A stretch of DNA of 43,416 bases from Tamlana sp. I1 (GTDB lineage: Bacteria; Bacteroidota; Bacteroidia; Flavobacteriales; Flavobacteriaceae): positions 1 through 43,416 of the forward strand of contig NZ_JACLAF010000019.1 of assembly GCF_015355625.1 (NCBI RefSeq). The letters are read 5' to 3'. Positions within the stretch are counted from its first letter, which is position 1, and each line of letters begins with the position of its first letter. The notes under the pieces were generated by a model, which searched no databases, was not told the origin of the DNA, and saw only the letters and a list, made by a program, of their open reading frames with translations. Below are positions 15,704-25,006 of this stretch, piece by piece. The position numbers and the translations under genes are program-made.

Positions 15704-16222
15704 ATGTTATCAAAAACTATAGAAGACGCGCTAAATGCGCAAATAAGAATAGAAGCAGAATCCTCTCAAATTTATTTAGCTATGGCCTGTTGGGCAGAGG
15801 TTAAAGGCTTAGAAGGTGTTGCTAATTTTATGTATGCTCAATCTGATGAAGAGCGTGAACACATGTTAAAATTAGTAAAGTTTGTAAACGAGCGTGGTGG
15901 CCACGCTAAAATATCGCAATTAAATGCGCCAAACGTAACTTTTACCTCGTTTAAAGAAATGTTTGAAAAATTATACGAGCATGAAGTTTATGTGTCGCAA
16001 AGCATTAACGAATTGGTGCATATAAGTTTACAAGAGAAAGATTATGCATCGCATAACTTTTTACAATGGTATGTAGCCGAACAAATAGAAGAAGAGGCCG
16101 TAGCCCGTACCATTCTTGATAAAATAAATATGATTGGCGACGATAAAGGTGGCTTGTATTTATTTGATCGTGATATCGAAAATTTAACCGTTACTACAGC
16201 GGCAACTCCTGGGCCACAGTAA
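15704..16222 (+). CDS. ftnA: Ferritin (FtnA-like iron storage protein)
   Basis: A 172-residue four-helix ferritin. Ligands of the ferroxidase centre are visible: Glu in RIEAESSQIYLAM, the EExxH of DEEREHMLKLV, and the late Glu pair in YVAEQIEEEAVART. The family forms 24-subunit shells that oxidise Fe(II) and store it as mineral. Length is typical of non-haem bacterial ferritins, and there is no haem-binding Met of the bacterioferritin type at the expected site. It is followed closely by a small Cys-rich gene with its own promoter. Given the iron-transport island 15 kb away, it is likely part of the same physiology. Confidence 0.95.
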   Translation: MLSKTIEDALNAQIRIEAESSQIYLAMACWAEVKGLEGVANFMYAQSDEEREHMLKLVKFVNERGGHAKISQLNAPNVTFTSFKEMFEKLYEHEVYVSQSINELVHISLQEKDYASHNFLQWYVAEQIEEEAVARTILDKINMIGDDKGGLYLFDRDIENLTVTTAATPGPQ

Positions 16223-16262
16223 TTTTAACATTTAACCTTATTTAGATTTAATTAAAATAATA

Positions 16263-16270
16263 TATATTTG
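16263..16270 (+). promoter_or_regulatory. Promoter -7 box for the Cys-rich 54-aa gene
   Basis: TATATTTG matches TAnnTTTG exactly and lies 28 bases before the GTG start, supporting transcription separate from ferritin. Confidence 0.5.
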
Positions 16271-16298
16271 CCGAGAATATGAATTTTAGCATTCTATT

Positions 16299-16463
16299 GT
16301 GGGCAAGAAAAAGAAGCAAAAAAAGGCAGAGAAAAAATTACGAAAACTAGGATTAGAACTTCCTAAAAAAGTAAAGAGTAACTGCTGTGAAAAATTTAAA
16401 AAAGGAGAAAACAAAAGGTGTTCAAAATGCCCTTGTTTCGATTTAATAAAGAAAGTAGCCTAG
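16299..16463 (+). CDS. Small basic Cys-rich protein (54 aa, GTG start)
   Basis: This short frame starts at GTG 16299 (a stop codon lies in frame at 16287-16289 and no ATG is available) and ends at TAG 16461-16463. The N-terminal half is almost all Lys, as in GKKKKQKKAEKKLRK. The C-terminal half has five Cys in CCEKFKKGENKRCSKCPCF. The Cys pattern CC-x(10-11)-C-x2-C-x-C suggests a metal-binding knuckle, and the basic tail suggests contact with nucleic acid. A consensus promoter box lies upstream and a hairpin and terminator lie downstream. I believe similar small proteins occur in other Flavobacteriaceae, but this is from memory. Confidence 0.6.
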   Translation: MGKKKKQKKAEKKLRKLGLELPKKVKSNCCEKFKKGENKRCSKCPCFDLIKKVA

Positions 16464-16840
16464 TTTTTTGGCTCGCTGAAACCGTTTCAGCAGGGTGTCA
16501 TAGATTAACAACGCTATTTTATATAAGATAAAAGACCTATTCGTGTAAAAACGTTTAGGTCTTTTGTGTTTCTACTTGAATGAGCTTCGCGCGTAGTTGA
16601 GAAGCGAAAATTTAAAGAAGATTAATTGTTCTCGACTCCACTGCCTAAGCATTGAAATTTAAAATATATTTTTACTAAGTACGGTCTTCTAGCGGAGTCG
16701 ATAAGAGAGGTTTTATTTAAAATTAACAGAACACCATCGTGGTTTTTATATGTTTTTTTAACACGTAATGGTTTTAAAAAAAGCAATTTTTTAAGCATAA
16801 AATTCTTTAGTTTAGCGTTTATTCAGTTCATTCCATTAGC
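16464..16840. other. Intergenic region with hairpins and REP-like sequence
   Basis: There is no gene here. It holds a short hairpin GCTGAAA-CCG-TTTCAGC just after the Cys-rich gene, a terminator at 16530-16565, and at 16570-16715 a repeat-like segment. In the segment, TCTCGACTCC (16630-16639) is matched by the near-complement GGAGTCGATAAGAG further on. It resembles intergenic REP-like elements of Bacteroidota; a related GCGGAGTCGATAA occurs at 37592-37604. Confidence 0.55.
16530..16565. terminator. Bidirectional terminator
   Basis: A perfect 10-bp stem, AAAAGACCTA (16530-16539) with TAGGTCTTTT (16556-16565), lies about 65 bases after the Cys-rich gene. Confidence 0.8.
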
Positions 16841-18958
16841 ATGATAAATTATATAGTTCAACACACTCAGCTTCAAGAACAATCGGTTAAAAATACCGTG
16901 GCTTTATTAAATGAAGATTGTACCATTCCGTTTATTTCACGTTACCGAAAAGAACGAACAGGTAATTTAGATGAGGTTCAAATTGGTGAAATTGTAAAAT
17001 TCAAAGAGCAATTTGAAGCTTTAGAAAAGCGAAAAAAAGCCATTTTAAAAGCTTTGGAAGAACAAGAGGTGTTAACGCCTGAATTAGAACAAAAAATTGA
17101 ACAAACTCAAGACTTAACTGCGCTTGAAGATTTGTATCTCCCTTATAAAAAAAGCCGAAAAACAAAAGCCGAAAAAGCCAGGCAACAAGGTTTAGAGCCC
17201 TTAGCAAAGATTATCATGTCTCAGAACGCTAATGATGTGGAATCTATAGCTTTTAAATATGTAAAAGGCGACATCACTTCGGTTGACGAGGCTTTGGAAG
17301 GTGCGAGACATATTATTGCCGAATGGATTAACGAACGCAGTGATATTCGAAATAACATCCGTTATCAGTTGGAGCGTTTTGCTATGATTTCCACGAAAGT
17401 GATAAAAACCAAAGCCGATGATGAAAATGCTCAAAAATTCAGAGATTATTTCGATTGGGAGGAAAACTTAAGCCGCATGCCCTCGCATCGTTTTTTAGCC
17501 ATTTTAAGAGCAGAAAAAGAAGGTTTTATTCGCGTTAAAATTTCGATTGATGATGATCGTGCTTTAGATAAAATTGAACAAAAAGTAATACGTTCTAGAA
17601 ACGCTTGCGCGGAACATATTGAACTGGCTATAAAAGATAGTTATAAACGCTTATTGCTGCCATCCTTAGTTAATGAAGCACTTCAAATTGCTAAAGATAA
17701 AGCCGACGAATCTGCCATTAGCGTCTTTGCGAAAAACTTAAAACAGTTGTTATTGGGTTCGCCTTTGGGGGAAAAACGTGTTATGGGCATCGATCCTGGG
17801 TTTAGAACAGGCTGTAAAGTGGTGTGTTTAGATGCGCAAGGGCAGTTAAAATATAACGAAACTATCTATCCGCATCCGCCAAAAAGTGATAGTGTGGGAG
17901 CTATGAAAAAAATAAGTTCTTTAGCCGATGCTTATAAAATTGAAGCCATAGCGATTGGTAATGGCACGGCATCACGAGAAACCGAAGCTTTAATTAGAAA
18001 AGTGCATTTTAAAAACGATGTTCAGGTATTTGTGGTAAGCGAAGCAGGCGCCAGTATTTATTCGGCATCTAAAATTGCCCGTGAAGAATTCCCAAATTAC
18101 GATGTTACGGTACGTGGTTCGGTATCTATTGGTAGGCGTTTGCAAGATCCTCTAGCCGAATTGGTTAAAATTGATGCGAAATCTATTGGTGTTGGGCAGT
18201 ATCAACACGATGTCGATCAGGCTAAGCTTCAAAAGCAATTGGATGTGGTGGTTGAAAATTGTGTGAATGCGGTTGGTGTAAACATTAATACGGCGAGCAA
18301 ATCACTGTTGAGTTATGTTTCGGGAATTGGACCTAAATTAGCCGAAAATATTTTTAACCATAGAAATGAAAATGGGGTATTTACATCTAGAAATGATATT
18401 AAAAAAGTACCGCGTTTAGGCGGCAAAGCTTTTGAGCAAGGTGCTGCTTTTTTAAGAATTAAAGGCGCTAAAAATCCTTTAGATGATTCTTCAGTACATC
18501 CGGAAAGTTATTCCATCGTTAATAAAATGGCGAAAGATTTAGGGAAATCGGTTCAGGATTTAATAGGGAATTCAGCACTACTTCAAAAAATAAATTTAAA
18601 ACAGTACTGTACGGAAACCGTGGGTTTGCTTACGCTTGAAGATATTATTAAAGAACTTGAAAAGCCAGGTTTAGATATTCGAGAGCAAGCCAAAGTATTT
18701 ACTTTTAATCAAAATATAAAAACCATTAACGATTTACGCGAAGGCCAGTTGCTTCCAGGAATTGTAAATAATATTACCAATTTTGGTTGTTTTGTAGATG
18801 TAGGCATCAAAGAAAGTGGTTTGATTCACGTGTCTAATTTATCGGATAGTTTTGTAAAAGATGTCACTGAACACGTAAACTTACATGAACAAATTATTGT
18901 AAAAGTACTCGAGGTTGATGTTCCGCGAAAGCGTATACAATTAAAACTTCATAAATAA
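16841..18958 (+). CDS. tex: Tex-family RNA-binding transcription accessory protein
   Basis: A 705-residue protein with the whole Tex layout. The N-terminal helical region has the conserved TIPFISRYRKERTGNLDE. A YqgF/RNase H-like domain has VMGIDPGFRTGCKV. The helix-hairpin-helix pair has SYVSGIGPKLAENIFNHR. The C-terminal S1 RNA-binding domain has GIVNNITNFGCFVDVGIKESGLIHVS. Tex proteins bind nucleic acid and affect transcription, but the exact activity is unsettled. The ATG at 16841 gives the usual short N-terminus. It is followed after 24 bases by the EamA gene, probably in one transcript ending at the hairpin at 19849. Confidence 0.96.
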   Translation: MINYIVQHTQLQEQSVKNTVALLNEDCTIPFISRYRKERTGNLDEVQIGEIVKFKEQFEALEKRKKAILKALEEQEVLTPELEQKIEQTQDLTALEDLYLPYKKSRKTKAEKARQQGLEPLAKIIMSQNANDVESIAFKYVKGDITSVDEALEGARHIIAEWINERSDIRNNIRYQLERFAMISTKVIKTKADDENAQKFRDYFDWEENLSRMPSHRFLAILRAEKEGFIRVKISIDDDRALDKIEQKVIRSRNACAEHIELAIKDSYKRLLLPSLVNEALQIAKDKADESAISVFAKNLKQLLLGSPLGEKRVMGIDPGFRTGCKVVCLDAQGQLKYNETIYPHPPKSDSVGAMKKISSLADAYKIEAIAIGNGTASRETEALIRKVHFKNDVQVFVVSEAGASIYSASKIAREEFPNYDVTVRGSVSIGRRLQDPLAELVKIDAKSIGVGQYQHDVDQAKLQKQLDVVVENCVNAVGVNINTASKSLLSYVSGIGPKLAENIFNHRNENGVFTSRNDIKKVPRLGGKAFEQGAAFLRIKGAKNPLDDSSVHPESYSIVNKMAKDLGKSVQDLIGNSALLQKINLKQYCTETVGLLTLEDIIKELEKPGLDIREQAKVFTFNQNIKTINDLREGQLLPGIVNNITNFGCFVDVGIKESGLIHVSNLSDSFVKDVTEHVNLHEQIIVKVLEVDVPRKRIQLKLHK

Positions 18959-18982
18959 GCATTCCTTTAATTTACGGCTAAT

Positions 18983-19867
18983 ATGAATAAAGCAAGACTA
19001 GCTTTGGTTGTTGGGATTTTGTGTATATCGGTGTTTCCAATCTTGGTTAAGCTTAGCCTTTCACCAGGTGTGGTTTCGGCTTTTTACCGTATGGCATTTT
19101 CAATTTTATTACTACTGCCTTATGTTTTGGTAACTAGGCAGTTTAAAGTTGTTAGTTTAAAATTAGGGGTATTGGCTGCTTTATGTGGTGTGATTTTTGG
19201 CAGTGATGTGGCTGTTTGGAATATAGCTATTCAAGAATCTACCGCTACTCAAGCTTCTTTATTAACCAATTTATCGCCTGTTTGGGTGGGTTTTTTGAGC
19301 TTTTTCTTTTTGAAAGATAAACCTAAAGTTAATTTTTGGATAGGTACTATAATTGCAGTTTTTGGTATGATAGTGCTTGTTGGTTTTTCAGTTTTCAAGA
19401 ACTTAGATTTCGATTTGGCTTTTAGTTTTGGTGTACTTTCGGGAGTTCTTTATGCTTTTTATATGCTGATTAGTAAATACGTTTTAAAGGATATGAATGT
19501 GTTTACGTTTATGACCATAAGCTTATCAGCGTCTTCAATATATTTATTTTTTGTGAGTTATTTTTTGAATGAACCGTTTTCGGGTTTTTCCAATTTAGGG
19601 TGGCTGGTCTTAGTTGTTCAAGCGGTTGTCTGCCAATTGTTGGCTTGGTTGCTTATTAGTTATGCCACGAAAAGTATGAGAGCCACTAGGGTTTCAGTGA
19701 GTTTGTTAGCTCAGGGTATTTTGGCCTCACTTTTGGCTTGGTTATTTATTGGTGAAGCCATTTCGCTTCAAATGGTAATTGGTGGTATTATTTTGTTATG
19801 CGGTATTGCAGTAACCTTCTATGAAAAGCCGCTTTTAAAAATCAGAATAAAAAAAGACGAACCCTAA
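18983..19867 (+). CDS. EamA-family (DMT superfamily) transporter
   Basis: A 294-residue integral membrane protein with about ten hydrophobic helices arranged as two EamA repeats. The first runs to about residue 135 and includes the typical SLSPGVVSAFYRMAFSILLLLPY and ATQASLLTNLSPVWVGFLSFFFLKDKP. The second includes RVSVSLLAQGILASLLAWLFIGEAIS. DMT transporters export metabolites, amino acids or nucleotide sugars; the substrate cannot be predicted here. The stop codon lies in the loop of a bidirectional terminator shared with the convergent TerB gene. Confidence 0.9.
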   Translation: MNKARLALVVGILCISVFPILVKLSLSPGVVSAFYRMAFSILLLLPYVLVTRQFKVVSLKLGVLAALCGVIFGSDVAVWNIAIQESTATQASLLTNLSPVWVGFLSFFFLKDKPKVNFWIGTIIAVFGMIVLVGFSVFKNLDFDLAFSFGVLSGVLYAFYMLISKYVLKDMNVFTFMTISLSASSIYLFFVSYFLNEPFSGFSNLGWLVLVVQAVVCQLLAWLLISYATKSMRATRVSVSLLAQGILASLLAWLFIGEAISLQMVIGGIILLCGIAVTFYEKPLLKIRIKKDEP

Positions 19868-19886
19868 ATTGAATTCGTCTTTTTTT
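19849..19886. terminator. Bidirectional terminator containing the EamA stop codon
   Basis: A 13-bp stem, A7-GACGAA (19849-19861) with TTCGTC-T7 (19874-19886). The left arm is coding sequence of the EamA gene, whose stop codon falls in the loop. Confidence 0.9.
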
Positions 19887-19902
19887 ATAAGAAAGTTGAA
19901 TC

Positions 19903-20334
19903 TTATTGATTCATGTTTTTAATTTCATCTATAAACGTGTCTAAATCTACACCGTTTTGTACCAAAGTTAGGGCTTTATCTACAATGTATTTTACATTTA
20001 CAGCATGAAATCCTAAACCAACACCAATTTTGTTTAATAAACGGTGTTCTGGGTCGCCTTTAATTTGATCGACGTGTACCATTCTTACCAAATCGTATAA
20101 GCGCTCTAAGCGGCGATCGTAAGAAGATGGTGGGTTTATAGGGTGCGATTTATAATCCTTTAAAATAATATTATATACTTCTTCGTGAATATCTAAATTG
20201 CGTGCTAATCGATCTAAAAAGGCTTTTTCATCTGGCGTTATGATGCCATCGTCCATAGCGACACGCACAATAGATGCAAAATGATTTTCGTTACGTTTTT
20301 TAAATCCGTTATCAAATAAGTTTGAAATTGACAT
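19903..20334 (-). CDS. TerB-family protein
   Basis: A 143-residue all-helical protein with the TerB pattern: FASIVRVAMDDGIITPDEKAFLDRLARNLDI followed by a second helical half with HRLLNKIGVGLGF. The acidic DDGIITPDE stretch corresponds to the metal-binding site of TerB. Despite the name, most such proteins have no proven part in tellurite resistance, and no other ter genes are nearby. It is monocistronic, with a TATATTTG promoter box at 20357-20364 on its own strand. Confidence 0.85.
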   Translation of the reverse strand: MSISNLFDNGFKKRNENHFASIVRVAMDDGIITPDEKAFLDRLARNLDIHEEVYNIILKDYKSHPINPPSSYDRRLERLYDLVRMVHVDQIKGDPEHRLLNKIGVGLGFHAVNVKYIVDKALTLVQNGVDLDTFIDEIKNMNQ

Positions 20335-20356
20335 CTTTTTTAAGTTTAATTTTGAG

Positions 20357-20364
20357 CAAATATA
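20357..20364 (-). promoter_or_regulatory. Promoter -7 box of the TerB gene
   Basis: The minus strand reads TATATTTG, matching TAnnTTTG, 22 bases before the ATG. Confidence 0.5.
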
Positions 20365-20422
20365 ATTAAACTTTGATGCTTTTTTATCTAAAGAAGTGCT
20401 TTTTGTGTTTCAAAAATGAAAC

Positions 20423-22219
20423 CTATTTTGGAATGGTGAAGTAAAAAGAAGTTCCTTCATTAATAGTTGATTCAAACCAAATTTGTCCGCCTAACGATTC
20501 TACAATCTTTTTACAGAATGCTAAACCTATTCCTGTACCTTCATAAGTTTCTCGAGAATGTAAGCGCTGGAAAATAGCGAATATTTTATCCTTGTGTTTA
20601 TTTTTAATGCCAATGCCGTTATCGGTAATTTTAAATTGCCAAAAAACCTGTGTTTGATGCTCTGGAATTGTTGTGGTGCATGAAATATTTATAATAGGAG
20701 AAACATCTGGTTTTTTAAATTTAATAGCGTTATTAATTAAATTTTGAAAAAGTACAGTAAGTTCAACTTGGCTTGCACGAACGGTAGGTAAATCGGCATA
20801 ATTAATAGTGGCCTTATTTCGGTAGATGGCATGGTCTAGATCGGCAGTAATATCGGCAATTAATGTATTGCAGTTTATGGTTTTCTTTTCGCTGGCTTTT
20901 CCAAGTCTTGAGTATTCTAAAAGCGAATCTATTAAGTTTCGCATACGGTTACTAGATTTGCTAATAAAGGCCATACTCATTAAAGCATCTTCATCTAGTT
21001 TGTCTTTGTATTCGTCTTGAAGCAAATCGATTAAACCAGAAATGGTGGTTAGTGGCTCTTTTAGATCATGACTGGTTAAATAAGCGAATTCCTCTAACTC
21101 TTTGTTTTTTGAAGCGATTTCTAAGGATTTATTATAGATATCGTTGTTTTTTTCTTGTAAATCCTTGTTTAAAAACTTAATGGCAGTGTAATTTCGGTAA
21201 AGTAAAATGGCCGCAATTAAACAGATAAGTATAATAAGGCCCAATAAATAGTTAATTGTTTTCTGAGTATTGAGTTTACTATTAACCGTATTTATTTTAT
21301 TTGTTTTAGCCGTAATATCGGCTTCTTGCTGCTTTAAAGTTTGGTTTTGTAAGGCTATGGTTTTGTTGTTTTCACGGATGTGTTCTTGCTTTCGATTTAA
21401 AGAATCGATTTGTTTTAAAATGCGCGCTTCTAATTGTTTTTCAATAGTGAGTTTTTCTGAATATTTCTTTTTTTGAAATTCAGCTAATGATATCAATTCG
21501 TTAATTTCAGATTTTTGAGTTTCTAAAACATCGTTTTGTTCTACAATTTTAGAATTAATTGATTTTATGGTTTTCTTCTGATTAGTAATATTAGCTTCTT
21601 TGTTTTTAATATCATCTTTGGCTATTTCTAATTCTTCAGTGGTTTCTTGAAGTTTGTTTTCGGTATCCTGAAAGAGTTGTTTCCATTTTTCAATAGAAGA
21701 AATGGCTTCTTTTTTTAAGCTGTTTGATGGTATAATGTTGTTGCTTAATTGTAGGCTTTCATTAATTTCATACTGAAAATCATCACCAATATTAACAATA
21801 TTAACCATTGAGGAATTAAAAGGATAATCTTCGGTAATGAGTAAAGTGTTATTGCCCGAGATTTTATTCAGTATGTAATTAACATCAAAATTTTTGTTGC
21901 TATTTACATAAACTACATCAACATCGGTAATGTCTTTAATGCTGTTAAAACTAACAACAAGAACGGGTTTGTTTTTAATTTTCCGTTTTTGAGCTAAGCT
22001 TTTTAAATCGATTATCGTACGGTCTTTACCCAGAACACCAATAATAAAATTTGGGTTGGTGTTGGTGTCTTTATATTGAATTTGCTCCGAGATATTAAAT
22101 ATAAAAATAGCGCGCTTAACACGTTTTATTTGTTCGTTTAAAGGCGATTGTGCAGTTATTTGGAACGCCCAAGCGAGGAAGACTATAAGTAAGGCGTATT
22201 TAAAAGTTTTAATCCTCAT
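20423..22219 (-). CDS. Sensor histidine kinase with N-terminal YfiR-like domain
   Basis: A 598-residue membrane kinase. After a signal/anchor segment (about residues 6-24) comes a periplasmic YfiR-like (DUF4154) domain, about 30-170, with VKRAIFIFNISEQIQY and VLVVSFNSIKDITDVDVVYV. A long coiled coil follows (about 175-315), then one transmembrane helix (about 322-343). The kinase core has HisKA with His384 in LTSHDLKEPL, the HATPase N box NNAIKFKK, G1 DNGIGI and G2 GTGIGLAFCKK. No receiver domain is attached. The ATG at 22219 lies four bases after the stop of the TonB receptor gene and is preferred over 22261, which would overlap it. The context suggests the kinase reports on the receptor or its ligand. 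Confidence 0.9.
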   Translation of the reverse strand: MRIKTFKYALLIVFLAWAFQITAQSPLNEQIKRVKRAIFIFNISEQIQYKDTNTNPNFIIGVLGKDRTIIDLKSLAQKRKIKNKPVLVVSFNSIKDITDVDVVYVNSNKNFDVNYILNKISGNNTLLITEDYPFNSSMVNIVNIGDDFQYEINESLQLSNNIIPSNSLKKEAISSIEKWKQLFQDTENKLQETTEELEIAKDDIKNKEANITNQKKTIKSINSKIVEQNDVLETQKSEINELISLAEFQKKKYSEKLTIEKQLEARILKQIDSLNRKQEHIRENNKTIALQNQTLKQQEADITAKTNKINTVNSKLNTQKTINYLLGLIILICLIAAILLYRNYTAIKFLNKDLQEKNNDIYNKSLEIASKNKELEEFAYLTSHDLKEPLTTISGLIDLLQDEYKDKLDEDALMSMAFISKSSNRMRNLIDSLLEYSRLGKASEKKTINCNTLIADITADLDHAIYRNKATINYADLPTVRASQVELTVLFQNLINNAIKFKKPDVSPIINISCTTTIPEHQTQVFWQFKITDNGIGIKNKHKDKIFAIFQRLHSRETYEGTGIGLAFCKKIVESLGGQIWFESTINEGTSFYFTIPK

Positions 22220-22223
22220 TAGA

Positions 22224-24932
22224 CTATAAACGTAATAGTAGTTTAAAAAATAGGTTTGCACCGTTTACTCCAAATTGTTGAACGCGTCTGCTGTATATAA
22301 AATTGCCATCATTTGTATTTCCAGAATGTGTGTGTTTGTCTGGATATACATTAAAGATGTTATTACATCCTGCGGTAGCTTCTAAAAAATCGGCAAATTT
22401 ATAGGTTACAAAAACATCGGTAACAAACTTAGGACTAAATACTTGGTCGCGAGTTTCTACCTTTCCTGTAAATTCATTAAGCTGCCAATTGTTTGGGTCG
22501 CCATCATCAGGATGAAGATAATCTAAACTTCCAAAATAAGTGCCAACCAAATTAAATTTAAATTTGTTAATTTCATATTGCACATATGAATTCACTTTAA
22601 AATTTGGTTGCGCCGATTCTATTCTAGAACGTTCTTCGCGATTAAACAAAGAGTTTAAGTCACCGTTTTCAACACTATTCTCATCAACATTAGTCACTAT
22701 TGTTTTGGTGTAATTTGCCGATACTTCCCCATTAAATAAGCCGTTACCTAATTTGTCTTGATAGGTAAACGCCATATCAATACCATTGGTTTTAGAGTCG
22801 ATGGCATTTACAAAAAATTGCGCTGTTGAAATGTTGTAAGGCGCTAAAAGTGCTTCGTAGCCATCGCTAAACCCACCCGATAAAATTATACGGTTGTTAA
22901 TGTTAATGTTGTAATAATCAAAGGTAAAGGTGAATTTGTTGTTAATTTTTGTGTTCCAACCTAAGCTAAAATGTTTCGATAATTCGGGTGTTAATTTACT
23001 CACTTTAAACACATCTGTAATAAGCGAACTTTCATGGTTAAAAGTTCCTACCTGACTAATGTTTCCATCAAAATATTGGGTGCTTATTTTTTGAAAATAA
23101 ACTTGGTGTAAAGAAGGTGCTCGAAATCCTGTGGAATAACTAGAACGGATAGAGATGTTTTTATCTAGTAAATACCTTCCGGAAAGTTTCCACACGGAAT
23201 ATTGCCCAAAATCTTGATTAGATTCATATCGAAAAGCGGCTTTTAGTAGCAACGGCTGAAGGGGTTGTAATTCCGCATCAATGTAACCAGAAGCATTCGA
23301 TCGAATACGCACAAGTTCGTCTGATGGTTGTATACCAGGGAAAACTTGGGCGCCTATAAGACGTGGTTTCTCGTTGCCATCTTCATCTATATAAGTTTCA
23401 CCACCATTAATGTATGAGTCCTCTTCACCACTAATAATTTCATAACTTTCTATACGCAGTTCTCCTCCAAAGGCTAAACTAAAACCGTGCATATAGTCGA
23501 ACTGCTTATCAATATCAATATTTGTGGTGTTTAATTTATAAAGGTATCCACCAGATTTAAAAGTTTTTGGTGAAGTAACTCCTAATGATGCATTGTTGGA
23601 GTTGCTTACTGTAAAATCGATGTTGTTATTGCCAATGGAGTGACTAAAATCTAGATTCCAACCATTTTTAACACCTCTTAATCCAAAAGCTAAGGCATTG
23701 TCTTGTATATTGGTTATAATATTTGGCGAAAAGCCATCGGGAAATAATTCATCAACAACACGGTCTGTTTGATAAGGAAAACGGTAAAATCCACCAGAGG
23801 AGCCTTCTCTAGAATTTCTACCACCAAAAAAATACAGGTTTGCTTGTTTAAATAAAGAAAGCTCGCCGTTAAAGGATACAGCAGAATTACGTACTGCAGC
23901 ACTTCCTATTTCCATAACTTGGCGGTTTTTATAACCTGTTTTAGAATAAAAATTATTTTGAGCAATCAATTGTTCGTCTAAAGCATCGTCGTCAGTTACA
24001 TAAACATTTCCTGTATAATCTCCAGCTCGATTTGTGGCTTTACGGTCGCGAAACTCACCTGTAATATTAATAAAACCAGTATTGCCTATTTTTAATCCGA
24101 AGTTACTGCTAAAATAGTTGGTAACCCCATCGCCTAGAACATTCGATTTTACTCGAGCATCTAAATTTATAACATCGGTTTGTTTTTTAAGCACGATATT
24201 AATTACGCCTGCAATGGCATCAGAGCCATATTGCGGGGTCGATCCGTCTCTTAATATTTCAATATGGTCTATGGAAGATACCGGAATGGCATTAAAATCG
24301 GTGCCTACACTACCGCGACCAATGGTACCGTTTACATTTAACATAGAACTGGTGTGGCGGCGTTTACCATTAACTAAAACCAGCACTTGGTCTGGCCCTA
24401 AACCGCGTAGTGTTCCTGGGTCTATATGGTCGGTGCCATCGGCAATAGTTTGTGGTGTCGAATGAAATGATGGCGATAAATAATGTAATATTTCACTAAG
24501 ATTGAAATGCGAAGAACCGCTAAGCTCTTCGGGGGTGATAATTTCAATTGGTACGGTAGTCTCTAAAGCAGTTTGGGGTTTAGCCCGTGTTCCTAAAGAT
24601 ATGGGTTCATCGGCAGAAAATCCAGTTTCTAAAATAAAATTAAGGGTTATTTCATCACCAACTTTAACTTCCACGGCTTGGCTTTTAGAGCGGTACATGA
24701 TGAAAGAAGCGGTAACTACATAGCTGCCTTCTTCTAAATTAAGGGTGAAGTTCCCGTCAATATTTGTTGTGGTTTGTAATGTAGTGCCTTCAATAGAAAT
24801 TAAGGCGCCTGGCAATTTGCCAAACTCATCAGACACATTGCCTGTTAAAGTAGCTCTGTTTTGAGCATGCAAAACTTGCCCTAAAAGAAAACTTATCAAA
24901 AGTAGGTGTTGTAGATAAATTTTTATGCGCAT
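22224..24932 (-). CDS. TonB-dependent receptor (signalling-cluster member)
   Basis: A 902-residue outer-membrane receptor. It has a signal peptide (MRIKIYLQHLLLISFLLGQVLHAQ), a CarboxypepD-like domain (about 25-105, with LPGALISIEGTTLQTTTNIDGNF), a plug domain with GLGPDQVLVLVNGKRRHTSS and STPQYGSDAIAGVINIVLKK, and a beta barrel ending LFFKLLLRL. No SusD partner is encoded beside it. It sits between a receiver-only response regulator and a YfiR-kinase, with 4 and 74-base gaps, so the three are probably one transcript. Its ligand is unknown; the absence of SusD argues against the usual glycan uptake module. Confidence 0.93.
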   Translation of the reverse strand: MRIKIYLQHLLLISFLLGQVLHAQNRATLTGNVSDEFGKLPGALISIEGTTLQTTTNIDGNFTLNLEEGSYVVTASFIMYRSKSQAVEVKVGDEITLNFILETGFSADEPISLGTRAKPQTALETTVPIEIITPEELSGSSHFNLSEILHYLSPSFHSTPQTIADGTDHIDPGTLRGLGPDQVLVLVNGKRRHTSSMLNVNGTIGRGSVGTDFNAIPVSSIDHIEILRDGSTPQYGSDAIAGVINIVLKKQTDVINLDARVKSNVLGDGVTNYFSSNFGLKIGNTGFINITGEFRDRKATNRAGDYTGNVYVTDDDALDEQLIAQNNFYSKTGYKNRQVMEIGSAAVRNSAVSFNGELSLFKQANLYFFGGRNSREGSSGGFYRFPYQTDRVVDELFPDGFSPNIITNIQDNALAFGLRGVKNGWNLDFSHSIGNNNIDFTVSNSNNASLGVTSPKTFKSGGYLYKLNTTNIDIDKQFDYMHGFSLAFGGELRIESYEIISGEEDSYINGGETYIDEDGNEKPRLIGAQVFPGIQPSDELVRIRSNASGYIDAELQPLQPLLLKAAFRYESNQDFGQYSVWKLSGRYLLDKNISIRSSYSTGFRAPSLHQVYFQKISTQYFDGNISQVGTFNHESSLITDVFKVSKLTPELSKHFSLGWNTKINNKFTFTFDYYNININNRIILSGGFSDGYEALLAPYNISTAQFFVNAIDSKTNGIDMAFTYQDKLGNGLFNGEVSANYTKTIVTNVDENSVENGDLNSLFNREERSRIESAQPNFKVNSYVQYEINKFKFNLVGTYFGSLDYLHPDDGDPNNWQLNEFTGKVETRDQVFSPKFVTDVFVTYKFADFLEATAGCNNIFNVYPDKHTHSGNTNDGNFIYSRRVQQFGVNGANLFFKLLLRL

Positions 24933-25006
24933 GCGTAATTGGTTAGTCGTCTGGTATTCTTGTAAAACGCTTCAACCTACAAATTTAAGTTGGCTTAAAA
25001 AAGGTG

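Noticed and set aside
16281-16352. ATG frame (MNFSILLW...) overlapping the Cys-rich gene
   Set aside because: It ends after 23 codons in a poly-Lys/Arg region read out of phase; the GTG frame gives the ordered Cys pattern.
19903-20334. Tellurite resistance island
   Set aside because: Two TerB-type domains occur in the window (here and in the DjlA-like protein) but no other ter genes; TerB alone is common in general chaperone and envelope proteins.
24118-24465. 115-codon forward frame
   Set aside because: It is the antisense shadow of the TonB receptor plug domain, which has a clear family match on the other strand.
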